Shown: piece by piece, positions 37,114 to 46,666 of the stretch
Layout: each line of letters opens with the position of its first letter
Numbering within the stretch: the first letter of the stretch is position 1
DNA from: Riemerella anatipestifer
GTDB taxonomy: Bacteria > Bacteroidota > Bacteroidia > Flavobacteriales > Weeksellaceae
Assembly: GCF_009670965.2 (NCBI RefSeq)
Contig: NZ_CP073239.1
Coordinates: forward strand, 1,240,001 to 1,304,000
Length of the DNA stretch: 64,000 nucleotides
Direction: 5' to 3'
Translations under genes and position numbers: made by a program
The notes under the pieces: generated by a model
The model's database searches: none
What the model saw: only the letters and a program-made list of their open reading frames with translations
What the model was told of the DNA's origin: nothing

Positions 37114-38214
37114 ATGTTCTATTACTATTTATTATTGTTATTTTTTTTAGGAGTGTTGGAGTTTTTTTGTAGAGGGATGAAAATCAAGAATATTTTCTTG
37201 ATTATGAGTGGTAGTATTTTTTTTATTATACAGGCATTTATAACTTGGACTCCAGACTTATTTAATTATGAAATTCATTTTTATAATATAGATTTAGATT
37301 ATGTTAGGTTAGCGGTAGAACCGGTACATATCAAACTGATTGAGTTTGTCCATTACATAAATGAAGATTTTCAATATTTTTTAGGAGTATATGCAGCTTT
37401 AACTCTAATATTATTTTTGTTTTTTCTAAAAAAAACGACCCCGTCGCCAGCTTTCGTATTATCCATTTTTTTTATTGTTCCTTATTTTTTAAATATAATT
37501 CAAATAAGAAACTTTTTAGCTATATCAGTATTCTTAGTTGCTGTTTTATACTACGAAAAAAGGAAAATAATTTTTTGGGCATTTTATATTTTATCTGTAT
37601 TATGCCATTTTTCTATGTTAATTTTATTACCATTTTTTTTAGTAAGAAAATTTTCCTTTTTTAACAAGCTTTCAAAAAGTAATATTGCCATAATTATTGG
37701 GATGTTGATACTACTGGCTGTTCCCAAATCTATAGCGGAGCCATTGGTTACAGCTATTAATCCTAAATATAGTGATTATTTGGAGGCTACTTCTACTTAT
37801 TTAGGGACTATTGCTCTTTTTATACCTTTTTTTATTATCAATAATTTTATACTATGGCATTATTATAATAAGTTTTATCTATGGGAAAGTAGAGTGAATG
37901 AGTCTTATAAGAAATACCTCCCAATATTTATTCAATTGGTACAATACGCAAACTACCTTATCTTAGCACAATATTTTATAAGAGATTTTTCTAGGATAAC
38001 TATGAATTTAAGCTTACTATCCTATATCTACTTGTCCGTAATATTTTTTTATAGACGGGAAACAAAGCAAGATAAATTAAGAGTGTTCTTAATGAAATTT
38101 ATGTTGTATTTATGGGGAGGAGTTAGTTTTTATTTAATATTTTTATCATTGAATGAAGGAGAGTACTTTGATGTAATTGAGAAAACATTTAATAGCAATT
38201 TAATATTTAGATAA
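37114..38214 (+). CDS. EpsG-like membrane protein, candidate polysaccharide polymerase (Wzy)
   Basis: 366 residues, about ten membrane helices. The N-terminal loop WTPDLFNYEIHFYNI and the segment IIQIRNFLAISVFLVAVLYY fit the EpsG family, in which the D-x-x-x-Y loop is characteristic. Such proteins act as O-antigen/capsule polymerases in many loci. It is a stronger polymerase candidate than the membrane protein at 41307. Very AT-rich coding sequence with many TTT and ATA codons. Confidence 0.8.
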   Translation: MFYYYLLLLFFLGVLEFFCRGMKIKNIFLIMSGSIFFIIQAFITWTPDLFNYEIHFYNIDLDYVRLAVEPVHIKLIEFVHYINEDFQYFLGVYAALTLILFLFFLKKTTPSPAFVLSIFFIVPYFLNIIQIRNFLAISVFLVAVLYYEKRKIIFWAFYILSVLCHFSMLILLPFFLVRKFSFFNKLSKSNIAIIIGMLILLAVPKSIAEPLVTAINPKYSDYLEATSTYLGTIALFIPFFIINNFILWHYYNKFYLWESRVNESYKKYLPIFIQLVQYANYLILAQYFIRDFSRITMNLSLLSYIYLSVIFFYRRETKQDKLRVFLMKFMLYLWGGVSFYLIFLSLNEGEYFDVIEKTFNSNLIFR

Positions 38215-38242
38215 CATTTTTTACCTCAAATTTAAACTACTT

Positions 38243-39379
38243 ATGTTAAAATCTAATCTGTATACAATTTTGGTAATATTTTGCACTGTTTCTCTCAGTA
38301 GCTGTCAGAAATTCACATATAAGTATCTTCCCAAAAATTATGAGGAAATGGTATTTATATCTAGAGCAGAAAGAGACAGTGTAAGAAAAACTATATTAAA
38401 TCCGTATAATTTGGTTAGAGCACTCCCTAAAAATTATTCAACAAGAGGAGATGTAGATTATACAGAACAAATACAAAATGCTATTGATAAGTATAGTCAT
38501 GTTATTTTTCCAAATTTTCCAATTTTGATAAATGATAGAGGATTGTCTATACCTTCTAATAGGAAAATCTATTTTAATCCTAATTCTAAATTAATTTTAA
38601 AGGCTAGTGATAAGGGGCAGTATGAAATTTTAAGAATTCATGATGCAGAAAATGTTTCAATTTACTTTCCAAACATTATAGGAGATCGAAAAACTCATTT
38701 AGGAAATGGAGGAGAATGGGGTATGGGAATATCTATAAGGGGAGCTAAAAATATCCTTGTCTATGGAGCTAGGGTTAATGATTGTTGGGGAGATGGCATA
38801 TACTTAGGAATTTCTCCTGTAACCGGTAGCGTATTAAATGATAGTATTAAAGTAGTTAAATCTCATGTTAATAATAATCGTAGAAATGGGATGTCTATTA
38901 TTACAGCACAGAACTTGTTAGTTGATAAATTTTGTGCAGCTAATACATCTGGAACACCACCTCACGCAGGTATTGATATAGAGCCAGACAAGAATACAGA
39001 TGTTATTTATAATTTAAATTTTAAAAATCTTGTTTTATTTAACAACGAAACACATGGTTTTTTAGCTGTTTTAGAAAATTTATCAGGTAAAACCTATGAT
39101 ATTGGACAGATAAATATCAAAAACATAAAGGTAGATACAGGTTATTTTGGGATAAGCTTAAGATTTGCTAGTGATAATAGTAACATACAGCAACCAAAAG
39201 GGAAAATTAATATTGAAGATTTCCAATTTAGGGGGCTTTCTAGAGCTGAATTTCTCTCCTATGATGAAAATAAAAACACAAATATTAAAGTTAATTTTAA
39301 ATCTACGAAAAAGGATGTTTTTATGCTTCAGTCTCAAATGAAAAATTTGGGTGAAAATCTTAAGATTGATGTAAAATGA
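38243..39379 (+). CDS. Lipoprotein with right-handed beta-helix (pectate-lyase-like fold)
   Basis: 378 residues. A lipoprotein signal ends at the lipobox LSSC (Cys at about 21). The body shows parallel beta-helix features: ENVSIYFPNIIGDRKTH, AKNILVYGARVNDCWGDGIY, and VVKSHVNNNRRNGMSIITAQ, like the substrate cleft of polysaccharide lyases and epimerases. Asp-rich turns (NDCWGDGIY) could be catalytic, but no family is certain. Inside a capsule locus it may trim, modify or release the polymer. It overlaps the next gene by 4 nt (ATGA). Confidence 0.82.
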   Translation: MLKSNLYTILVIFCTVSLSSCQKFTYKYLPKNYEEMVFISRAERDSVRKTILNPYNLVRALPKNYSTRGDVDYTEQIQNAIDKYSHVIFPNFPILINDRGLSIPSNRKIYFNPNSKLILKASDKGQYEILRIHDAENVSIYFPNIIGDRKTHLGNGGEWGMGISIRGAKNILVYGARVNDCWGDGIYLGISPVTGSVLNDSIKVVKSHVNNNRRNGMSIITAQNLLVDKFCAANTSGTPPHAGIDIEPDKNTDVIYNLNFKNLVLFNNETHGFLAVLENLSGKTYDIGQINIKNIKVDTGYFGISLRFASDNSNIQQPKGKINIEDFQFRGLSRAEFLSYDENKNTNIKVNFKSTKKDVFMLQSQMKNLGENLKIDVK

Positions 39380-40248
39380 AAATAGATGTTATTATTCCTA
39401 CTTACAATGGGTCTGAACATATAGCTCAGCAAATTGAAAGTATATTACAACAGCCTTATGAAAATATTACTATACATCTCAGAGATGATGGGAGTAAGGA
39501 TGATACGGTAAATATTATCAAGAGTTTTTCTAATAAATATCCGAATGTTATTCTATATCAAGATTTAAATAATAACCTTGGGCTCGTCAAAAATGTAGAG
39601 TATCTATTAACAAAATGTAGTGGGGATTTAATTTTTCTTGCAGATCAAGATGATGTTTGGTATGAGGATAAAATTAAAACATTTCTCAGCTATTATAAAC
39701 CTACAGATACACCTACCTTATTACACTCAAACTGTATGGTAACCGATGGCGATTTAAATGAAAGAGGGTTGTTTTTAGATGATAATCCTGCCTCTAATAA
39801 AAGAATAGAAAACTCTTATTTTCACTACTTTGTACAGGGAGCTTCGTCCATGATTAATAAGTCTTTAAAAAATAAGATTTTACCATTCCCAAATAATATT
39901 TATATCCATGATAGGTATATTCATTTTATGGCAGAATTATTTGGAGAAAGAGTTTATATACCACAACCTACAATGTGGTATAGGCAGCATGGTGCAAATC
40001 TTATTGGAAGTAATACATTCATAGATAAGTTGAAACGACTTAATCTAAAACAAAAATTTTATTTGGAACCAGATAAGAAATTGATAGAGATTCTTGTCAA
40101 TCTATATCCAGATAAAAAAAGTAGATTTAAACTGTATTTTGATATAGTGAATAATGAAAAATCTAGGTGGTCTAAATGGAAGTTAATGTATTCTAATAAT
40201 ATTCCACTTAGAATGAAAGAAAAAGTATTACTATGGTTGAATAATTAA
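39376..40248 (+). CDS. Glycosyltransferase family 2 (rhamnosyltransferase-like)
   Basis: 290 residues. MKIDVIIPTYNGSEHIAQQI opens the GT-A domain. LRDDGSKDDT and the LADQDDVWYEDKI motif follow; ADQDDVW is typical of GT2 enzymes that transfer rhamnose or related 6-deoxy sugars. HDRYIHFMAELFG and MWYRQHGANLIGS match the same subgroup. This agrees with the rfb genes at 48.5-51 kb, but the donor is inferred. It starts 4 nt inside the preceding lipoprotein gene. Confidence 0.9.
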   Translation: MKIDVIIPTYNGSEHIAQQIESILQQPYENITIHLRDDGSKDDTVNIIKSFSNKYPNVILYQDLNNNLGLVKNVEYLLTKCSGDLIFLADQDDVWYEDKIKTFLSYYKPTDTPTLLHSNCMVTDGDLNERGLFLDDNPASNKRIENSYFHYFVQGASSMINKSLKNKILPFPNNIYIHDRYIHFMAELFGERVYIPQPTMWYRQHGANLIGSNTFIDKLKRLNLKQKFYLEPDKKLIEILVNLYPDKKSRFKLYFDIVNNEKSRWSKWKLMYSNNIPLRMKEKVLLWLNN

Positions 40249-40259
40249 TACTGCGTTGA

Positions 40260-41306
40260 ATGAAAAAAAAGATACTTCTCTTGTCCAAATATGGTGTAGC
40301 GGGTCCAAGCTCTAGATACCGTTTTTATAATTATTATCCATATTTTCAAAAGGTAGGTTTAGATATAGAGTTTAAGCCACTTTTTGACGACGATTATATC
40401 AAAAAAATATATAATAATAGAAGTTTTTATTTATTTTTTTTACAATTATTAGCTGTCTTAAAACGTATAATATTTCTTTTAAAAAATTATAGACGGTATG
40501 ATGCTTTTATTATTGAAAAGGATATGTTTCCTTTTTTGCCTTTATGGCTAGAAAAGCTTTTTCTAAATCATAAACCTTATGCATTAGATTTTGATGATCA
40601 TGTCGCAGCATCTTATCAATCTTCTAGACTTAAAAATAAAATTTTAGGAAACAAAATATCTGGGTTGGTTAAACACTCTAAATTTACTACTGTTGGAAAT
40701 AGGTGGTACTTTACTAAGTTTAAGGAGGGGAATTTAATTTATTTGCCTACGGTGATTGATTTAGATAAATATCCGATTCATAATATAATTTCAAAAACGA
40801 AGACAATAGTTTGGATAGGCTCACCATCTACTGTGAAATATTTAAAATTGCTTGAGCCTGTTTTTGTTGAGTTGTCAAGCGATATAGATTTTGTTTTAAG
40901 AATTATAGGAGGGGAAATTAAGCTAGATTCTCGTATAAATGTTGAATATATTTCTTGGAGTGCAGAATCCGAAAATCGACTTTTAGCAGAGAGTACAATT
41001 GGGATTATGCCTTTAGAAGAAACCGAATGGGAGAAAGGGAAGTGTGGCTTTAAATTGATACAATATTTGGCTAGTGGTATTCCTGTAGTGGCCTCTAAAT
41101 TGCCAGCAAATGAGGAAGTTATAACTCAAGATTGTGGTTTTATAGCTAACGATTTGCTTGAATGGAAAAAGCACCTTAGATTCTTGCTTGAAAATCCATT
41201 AATTGCTGAAGAAATGGGAGTTAAGGGTAGATTGCGTGTTGAGGAATACTATTCATATCAAATATGGGGGGAGAGGTATGCAGATATGATAAAAAGTAAA
41301 CTTTAG
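40260..41306 (+). CDS. Glycosyltransferase family 4 (GT-B)
   Basis: 348 residues with a GT-B fold. The N-terminal KKILLLSKYGVAGPSSRYRF is a recurring start for this type in capsule loci. The C-terminal donor domain has TIVWIGSPSTVKYLKLL and the E-x7-E-like segment EKGKCGFKLIQYLASGIPVV. It is a retaining sugar transferase with unknown donor. It stops directly before the next ATG (no gap), so translation is likely coupled with the membrane protein that follows. Confidence 0.88.
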   Translation: MKKKILLLSKYGVAGPSSRYRFYNYYPYFQKVGLDIEFKPLFDDDYIKKIYNNRSFYLFFLQLLAVLKRIIFLLKNYRRYDAFIIEKDMFPFLPLWLEKLFLNHKPYALDFDDHVAASYQSSRLKNKILGNKISGLVKHSKFTTVGNRWYFTKFKEGNLIYLPTVIDLDKYPIHNIISKTKTIVWIGSPSTVKYLKLLEPVFVELSSDIDFVLRIIGGEIKLDSRINVEYISWSAESENRLLAESTIGIMPLEETEWEKGKCGFKLIQYLASGIPVVASKLPANEEVITQDCGFIANDLLEWKKHLRFLLENPLIAEEMGVKGRLRVEEYYSYQIWGERYADMIKSKL

Positions 41307-42353
41307 ATGCAAACAGAAGTAAAGGGAGAAAGTTTTTATAAGATTGTTTTTGGATGTTGTATTTTACTCCATTTAATAATATTAGGCTTAGTTTTAAATA
41401 GTCCTGATAATTTTGGGCATTTAGATTCACATAGAATTTTTAAGTTAGCAGGAGGTGAATTTCAAAAAGGAGGAGACTGGGGGATTACAATTTTAGCAGC
41501 TGCTCTCTCAATCCCTGTAAAATTTGGCATAACTTACGAAGTTTTGACCCTTTTTTTCTCATTTATTTCTCTAGCAGGATATTATTTTTTATATCTCGTA
41601 GTCAAAGAGGAAACTTGTAATAATTCTTTATCATACTTGAGCGTATTACTTTTATTTTTATTGCCATCTATACATTATTGGACTTGTTTTATCAGTAAAG
41701 ATTCTGTTTTCTTCTTTCTCATTTGTGGTTTAGTTTTTTCAATAAAAAAAGAAAAATTTAGGTTACAGTTTTTATTTCTAGCCCTCATGTTTATTCGCCC
41801 ACATATAGCAATAGTTATTCTAATTGTAACTCTGTTTTATCACCGTAGATATTATTATTATCTCAGTACAAAACAAAAAATTTTACTTCTAATATTTGTA
41901 TTCATGTTGATATTTTGTGCTTTGATTTTTTTTCACTTCAAGATATCTCCACTTCAAAATTTATTGGAATTTGTAACCAGTTTTGGACAATTTAACTTTC
42001 TGCGTAATGGCTTGGGGCATAGTCCTATCAGATTAGGTGAAACCTATTTTTACGAACGTTTTTTAATGCTAATGTATCGCCCATTATTTTTTGATGCAAA
42101 AGGCTACACACAGAAATTAGCGTCCATGGAAAATCTAATACTTCTCATTTACACAGTTTTTATATTAGGTTTTTATATTGTTAGAGCAAAACGGAAAAAT
42201 AATTTATTCATAACGCTTGGAGTAGCTATTTGGATTATTATATCAGTATACATATATAATTTGGGATTAGCTAATAGAATGAAAGTAATGATTTTACCAT
42301 TTATTTTCATTGGGGTAATCTTGTATTCTAAATCTTCCAAACCAGTGCAGTAG
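41307..42353 (+). CDS. Polytopic membrane protein of unknown role (second polymerase-like candidate)
   Basis: 348 residues, about nine membrane helices (VFGCCILLHLIILGLVLN, ILLLIFVFMLIFCALIFF, VMILPFIFIGVILYS). I do not recognise a family. The motif CFISKDSVFFFLICGL and the Arg/His residues before TM regions (FIRPHIAIVILIV) recall Wzy or GT-C-like proteins in polysaccharide loci. With an EpsG-like protein also present, one may polymerise and the other transfer a side branch. It starts immediately after the GT4 stop. Confidence 0.72.
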   Translation: MQTEVKGESFYKIVFGCCILLHLIILGLVLNSPDNFGHLDSHRIFKLAGGEFQKGGDWGITILAAALSIPVKFGITYEVLTLFFSFISLAGYYFLYLVVKEETCNNSLSYLSVLLLFLLPSIHYWTCFISKDSVFFFLICGLVFSIKKEKFRLQFLFLALMFIRPHIAIVILIVTLFYHRRYYYYLSTKQKILLLIFVFMLIFCALIFFHFKISPLQNLLEFVTSFGQFNFLRNGLGHSPIRLGETYFYERFLMLMYRPLFFDAKGYTQKLASMENLILLIYTVFILGFYIVRAKRKNNLFITLGVAIWIIISVYIYNLGLANRMKVMILPFIFIGVILYSKSSKPVQ

Positions 42354-42389
42354 TATTATATAATTTTTTAATTATTAAGATAATAGTTG

Positions 42390-42397
42390 TAATTTTG
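42390..42397 (+). promoter_or_regulatory. Possible internal -7 box before the asnB-like gene
   Basis: TAATTTTG matches TAnnTTTG 13 nt before the ATG at 42411, in a 57-nt gap. There is no -33 support. Confidence 0.35.
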
Positions 42398-42410
42398 AAA
42401 AAAAATATCG

Positions 42411-44300
42411 ATGTGTGGTATTAATGGACTTATTTTAAAAGATATAAATTCTGACTCAGCGATAAAGAAGCTGGAAATAATGAACCAAAGAATTTTTCAT
42501 CGTGGACCAGATGAAGATGGGTTCTTTGTAGAGCAAAAAGAGCAAAATGTTATAGGGTTTGCTATGCGTAGGCTTTCTATTATTGACTTGTCTAGTGGTA
42601 AGCAACCTATTTTTTCAGAGGATGGAACTAAGGTTATCGTTTTTAATGGTGAAATTTATAATTATCAAAGTTTAAGAAAGCAGCTTTTATCCGTAGGAAA
42701 AACCTTTAAAACCAATTCTGACACCGAAGTTATACTAAGGTTATATGAAGTTTATGGGAAAGAGGCATTCAAAATGTTAGACGGAATGTTTGCTTTCTCT
42801 ATTTATGATAAGTCTATTAATAAAGTATTTATAGCAAGGGACTTCTTTGGGGAGAAACCCCTATATTATCAGAATTCAAAGGGAGGACTTATTTGGTGTT
42901 CGGAGTTAAAATCTTTAATGTCGGTTTCAGAAGAAGAACGAGTTATTTCTAAAGAAGGATTAAATCTTTACTTTCAGTTGACTTATATACCCGCACCTTT
43001 TACAATTTATGAGGGAGTCTATAAGTTAGAACCCAATCACTTTATAGAGTATGATTTGGTTGCGAATGAATTTAGATTAGAAAAAATACATATTGAAGGT
43101 AAATTTGATAAGAGAGAGATTTCATTTGATGATGCTAAGAAGGAATTGAGGGATTTGGTAAAGGAAAGTGTTCTTTCTAGAAGTATTTCTGATGTTCCCA
43201 TAGGTACTTTTTTGTCTGGTGGAGTAGATTCTTCTATTGTAACGGTTTGTTTAGCTGAAGAAATGGGGCAAAAGATTAATACTTTTTCTATTGGCTATGA
43301 TAAAAAATCGTTTGACGAGTCGGATAAATCAAAAATTGTAGCTAAGCAGATAGGCTCTACACATCATCAATTTATACTTAAAGAACAAGATTTAGAAGAC
43401 GAAATAACTTCTGTACTACAGAATTTTGACGAGCCGTTTGCTGACTCTTCTGCATTGCCTAGTTTTTTTGTGGCAAAAAAAACTAGTGAATATGTAAAAG
43501 TAGCTCTGACAGGAGATGGAGGAGATGAAGTCTTTGGAGGATATAACAAATATCTTATAGGAAAAATAAATGAAAGATATACGCAAATAGTGCCAAAGGC
43601 TTTGCATTGTACGATAAAAAAAGTGTCAGACTTTTTAACTAAACAAAAAGAGGATCAGCGGGGATTGAAATTTAAAGTGCGAAAAGCAGTTAATGCCATT
43701 GACTACGGGGGAGAGTTTTACTATAATATGGTTAAGTTAGGTTTTCAAGAGCCTGAACTATCACGTTTTCTTAGGAAAGAATGGTTAGTAAAAGATGCTT
43801 TGAGTCTTTACAAAGAGAGAATACCTAATCCTAAAACACTTAACGATTTTCGTAATGTGGATAGAATGATAAGTTTGGAAGGAGATATGATTGTAAAAGT
43901 GGATCGGACAAGTATGTTGACTTCGTTGGAATGTAGGGCGCCCTTTTTAAATAAAAAACTTTGGGATTATTCTCACACTCTTCCAGAGCATTATTTGCTT
44001 AATGGGAATAATAAAAAGTATATACTAAAGAAGGCTTTTGAGGATAAATTTCCAGAAGGTTTTTTAGAGAAATCAAAGAAAGGTTTTGGAGTACCTGTTG
44101 GGGATTGGTTAAAATCTACACTTAAAGAGGAATTAATGTCTTACGTAGTAACAGAAAAATTGGAGAAACAAGGTCTTTTTAATGTTCTAGAAATCCAAAA
44201 ATTGGTTTACAATCATTTAAATGAAATAGAAGATAATACATTCCGTGTTTGGACGCTTTACTGCTTTCAGAAGTGGTATTTTAATATGCATTTAGAGTAA
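42411..44300 (+). CDS. Glutamine-hydrolysing asparagine synthase-like amidotransferase
   Basis: 629 residues, AsnB/WbpS family. MCGINGLIL exposes the N-terminal nucleophile Cys2 of the class II glutaminase. RGPDEDG and SDTEVILRLYE follow. The ATP-pyrophosphatase domain has SGGVDSSIVT and GDGGDEVFGGY. In polysaccharide loci such proteins (e.g. WbpS) are thought to amidate hexuronic acids, so this one may turn GalNAcA into its amide. That is inferred from the WbpP/WbpA-like genes nearby. Plain asparagine synthesis cannot be excluded. Confidence 0.92.
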   Translation: MCGINGLILKDINSDSAIKKLEIMNQRIFHRGPDEDGFFVEQKEQNVIGFAMRRLSIIDLSSGKQPIFSEDGTKVIVFNGEIYNYQSLRKQLLSVGKTFKTNSDTEVILRLYEVYGKEAFKMLDGMFAFSIYDKSINKVFIARDFFGEKPLYYQNSKGGLIWCSELKSLMSVSEEERVISKEGLNLYFQLTYIPAPFTIYEGVYKLEPNHFIEYDLVANEFRLEKIHIEGKFDKREISFDDAKKELRDLVKESVLSRSISDVPIGTFLSGGVDSSIVTVCLAEEMGQKINTFSIGYDKKSFDESDKSKIVAKQIGSTHHQFILKEQDLEDEITSVLQNFDEPFADSSALPSFFVAKKTSEYVKVALTGDGGDEVFGGYNKYLIGKINERYTQIVPKALHCTIKKVSDFLTKQKEDQRGLKFKVRKAVNAIDYGGEFYYNMVKLGFQEPELSRFLRKEWLVKDALSLYKERIPNPKTLNDFRNVDRMISLEGDMIVKVDRTSMLTSLECRAPFLNKKLWDYSHTLPEHYLLNGNNKKYILKKAFEDKFPEGFLEKSKKGFGVPVGDWLKSTLKEELMSYVVTEKLEKQGLFNVLEIQKLVYNHLNEIEDNTFRVWTLYCFQKWYFNMHLE

Positions 44301-44307
44301 ATTAAGT

Positions 44308-45465
44308 ATGCAGAAAAGAAAATTATTTAGAGTAACCACAGTTCCTATTTCTCTTTATGCTTTGCTGAGAGGACAACTGAGGTATATGTCTGACCATTTT
44401 GATGTTTGGGGTATTTCATCTTTCGGAAAAGAACTTCAGTTGGTAGAGGAGGAAGAGGAAGTATGTGTTTCCGCAGTTGAGATGTCAAGAAAAATAACGC
44501 CTTTTCAAGATTTAAAATCACTTTGGAAAATGTGGCTCTTGTTTAGGAGAGAGAAGCCTTGTATCGTTCATACACATACACCAAAAGCAGGGTTGATTGG
44601 GATGTTGGCATCTAAATTAGCAGGAGTTCCTATTCGTTTACATACAGTGGCGGGTCTACCTCTGATGGAAGCCAAAGGAGGTAAGCGTAAATTATTGGAT
44701 TTTGTAGAAAAATTGACTTATGCTTGTGCTACCAAAGTGTATCCGAATTCTAAGGGGTTGTATGATTTTATTGTGGAGCAAAAATATACTTCAATAGATA
44801 AATTGAGTATTATAGCGAATGGTTCTTCAAACGGTATCAATACCACTCATTTTTCTCCCAAACAAATAAGTGAGGAATTGAAAAAGCAATTAAGGAAAGA
44901 ACTGGATATTAAAGATACTGATTTTGTTTACATTTTTGTAGGTAGATTAGTTGGTGATAAAGGGATTAATGAGTTAATAAAAGCTTTTAAACAAATACAG
45001 AAACAAAATATTAAATTACTTTTAGTAGGAGCAGAAGAAAGAGACTTAGATCCTTTAAAAACTGAGACTATTCAAGAAATTGAAAGGAATAAGAATATTA
45101 TAGCTGTTGGATTTCAAAAAGATGTAAGGCCTTACTTTGCTATTGCTGATGCTCTTGTGTTTCCAAGTTATCGGGAAGGCTTTCCTAATGTAGTTATGCA
45201 GGCAGGAGCTATGGGACTTCCAAGCATTGTGTCAAACATTAATGGATGCAATGAAATTATAGAGAATAACAAAAATGGGTTAATTGTTCCATCGAAAGAT
45301 GTAGAAAGTCTTCGAAAGGCTATGCAAATCATTATAGATGATGATAATTTGTATTTACGGTTAAAAGAAAATAGTAGAGAAATGATTGTAAGCTGTTATC
45401 AGCGTGAGTTTGTATGGGAAGAATTATTAAAAGAGTATAATAAGCTAATTAGAGAGAATGTATAG
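44308..45465 (+). CDS. Glycosyltransferase family 4 (PglA/CapM-like)
   Basis: 385 residues, GT-B fold. The acceptor-side segment [20 protein letters not shown] and RLHTVAGLP are typical of capsule GT4 enzymes that act early in repeat-unit assembly. The donor domain has [16 protein letters not shown] and the E-x7-E motif in [17 protein letters not shown]. It is 8 nt upstream-overlapping with the PglC-like gene, so it probably adds the second sugar onto the lipid-linked first one. Confidence 0.92.
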   Translation: MQKRKLFRVTTVPISLYALLRGQLRYMSDHFDVWGISSFGKELQLVEEEEEVCVSAVEMSRKITPFQDLKSLWKMWLLFRREKPCIVHTHTPKAGLIGMLASKLAGVPIRLHTVAGLPLMEAKGGKRKLLDFVEKLTYACATKVYPNSKGLYDFIVEQKYTSIDKLSIIANGSSNGINTTHFSPKQISEELKKQLRKELDIKDTDFVYIFVGRLVGDKGINELIKAFKQIQKQNIKLLLVGAEERDLDPLKTETIQEIERNKNIIAVGFQKDVRPYFAIADALVFPSYREGFPNVVMQAGAMGLPSIVSNINGCNEIIENNKNGLIVPSKDVESLRKAMQIIIDDDNLYLRLKENSREMIVSCYQREFVWEELLKEYNKLIRENV

Positions 45466-46066
45466 AGATTTTTTTAAACCTATTATGGATTTCACTTTGG
45501 CTCTTGTTGGTTTCTTGCTATTAAGTCCTGTTTTTATTTTAGTTACAATAGGTTTGTTTTTTGCAAACCAAGGGAAGCCTTTCTTTTTTCAGAAAAGACC
45601 TGGGAAAAATGAACGTATTTTTAGTATCATTAAGTTCAAAACAATGAATGATAAAAAAGATGCTAATGGTAATTTATTGTCTGATGCAGAACGCTTAACA
45701 GCAATAGGTAAATTCGTTAGAAAAACATCGTTAGATGAAATTCCGCAACTATTAAATGTAATTAAGGGAGATATGAGCTTAGTTGGTCCAAGACCTCTAC
45801 TACCACAGTATTTGCCATTATATAATGAGGAACAGAAAAAAAGACATAATGTGCGTCCTGGCATTACAGGTTGGGCTCAAGTCAACGGTAGAAACGCTAT
45901 CTCGTGGCAGCAAAAATTTGAATACGATGTTTGGTATGTTCGTAACCTATCGCTATCTTTGGATATTAAGGTATTGTTTCTAACAGTGAAAAAAGTTTTT
46001 GTTTCAGAAGGGATTTCTCAGGAAGGACAAGCAACTATAGAACCATTTAAAGGAAATGAAGTATGA
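45458..46066 (+). CDS. PglC-like phosphoglycosyl transferase (initiating sugar transferase)
   Basis: 202 residues, a monotopic PGT with one N-terminal re-entrant helix ([20 protein letters not shown]). The conserved block has [49 protein letters not shown] and [14 protein letters not shown]. Length and motifs match the short PglC form rather than the large WcaJ type. It would load phospho-diacetylbacillosamine onto undecaprenyl phosphate. It overlaps its neighbours by 8 and 4 nt. A second PGT is at 47870. Confidence 0.93.
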   Translation: MYRDFFKPIMDFTLALVGFLLLSPVFILVTIGLFFANQGKPFFFQKRPGKNERIFSIIKFKTMNDKKDANGNLLSDAERLTAIGKFVRKTSLDEIPQLLNVIKGDMSLVGPRPLLPQYLPLYNEEQKKRHNVRPGITGWAQVNGRNAISWQQKFEYDVWYVRNLSLSLDIKVLFLTVKKVFVSEGISQEGQATIEPFKGNEV

Positions 46067-46665
46067 TTTTATTTGGAGCAAGTGGGCATGGTAAAGTGAT
46101 TTTGGATATTTTACAACTCAATGGAAAAAATGTTGAGGTAGTATATGATGATGCTCCTAAACTAAAAGAAATTTTTAGTGTTCCAGTAGCTAAAAATAAT
46201 ATTGAAGAAGCGGATGGTTTAGAAGCGATAATTGCCATTGGAAATAATTTAATTAGGAAAAAAATAGCTGAAAGGTTTAATTTTCAGTACCAAAAAGCTC
46301 TACACCCTCTTTCTGTTGTTGCAAAATCATCTAAGGTTTGTGAAGGGACGGTTGTTATGGCTAAAGCAGTGGTTAATGCAGATGCTAAGATTGGTAAACA
46401 TTGCATTATAAATACGGGAGCTGTAGTTGAACATGATTGTGTATTAGAAGATTATGTTCATATCTCTCCTAACGCTGCATTGGCAGGAAATGTAACAGTG
46501 GGTGAGGGAGCTCATGTAGGGATAGGAGCTTCTATAATTCAGGGTATTAAAATAGGTAAATGGGCAACTATTGGGGCTGGAGCAGTTGTAATAAAGGATG
46601 TGCCAGATGGAGCTACTGTAGTTGGGAATCCTGCAAGAGTGATAAGAATACAAAATATAGAATAA
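46063..46665 (+). CDS. PglD/NeuD-like sugar O/N-acetyltransferase
   Basis: 200 residues. The N-terminal half is a small Rossmann-like domain ([18 protein letters not shown], then [17 protein letters not shown]). The C-terminal half is a left-handed beta-helix with hexapeptide repeats ([20 protein letters not shown] and [19 protein letters not shown]). His in VVEHDC fits the catalytic base. By position between PglC- and PglE-like genes it should N-acetylate the 4-amino group of UDP-4-amino-4,6-dideoxy-GlcNAc. It overlaps the PglC-like gene by 4 nt. Confidence 0.93.
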   Translation: MILFGASGHGKVILDILQLNGKNVEVVYDDAPKLKEIFSVPVAKNNIEEADGLEAIIAIGNNLIRKKIAERFNFQYQKALHPLSVVAKSSKVCEGTVVMAKAVVNADAKIGKHCIINTGAVVEHDCVLEDYVHISPNAALAGNVTVGEGAHVGIGASIIQGIKIGKWATIGAGAVVIKDVPDGATVVGNPARVIRIQNIE

Positions 46666-46666
46666 A

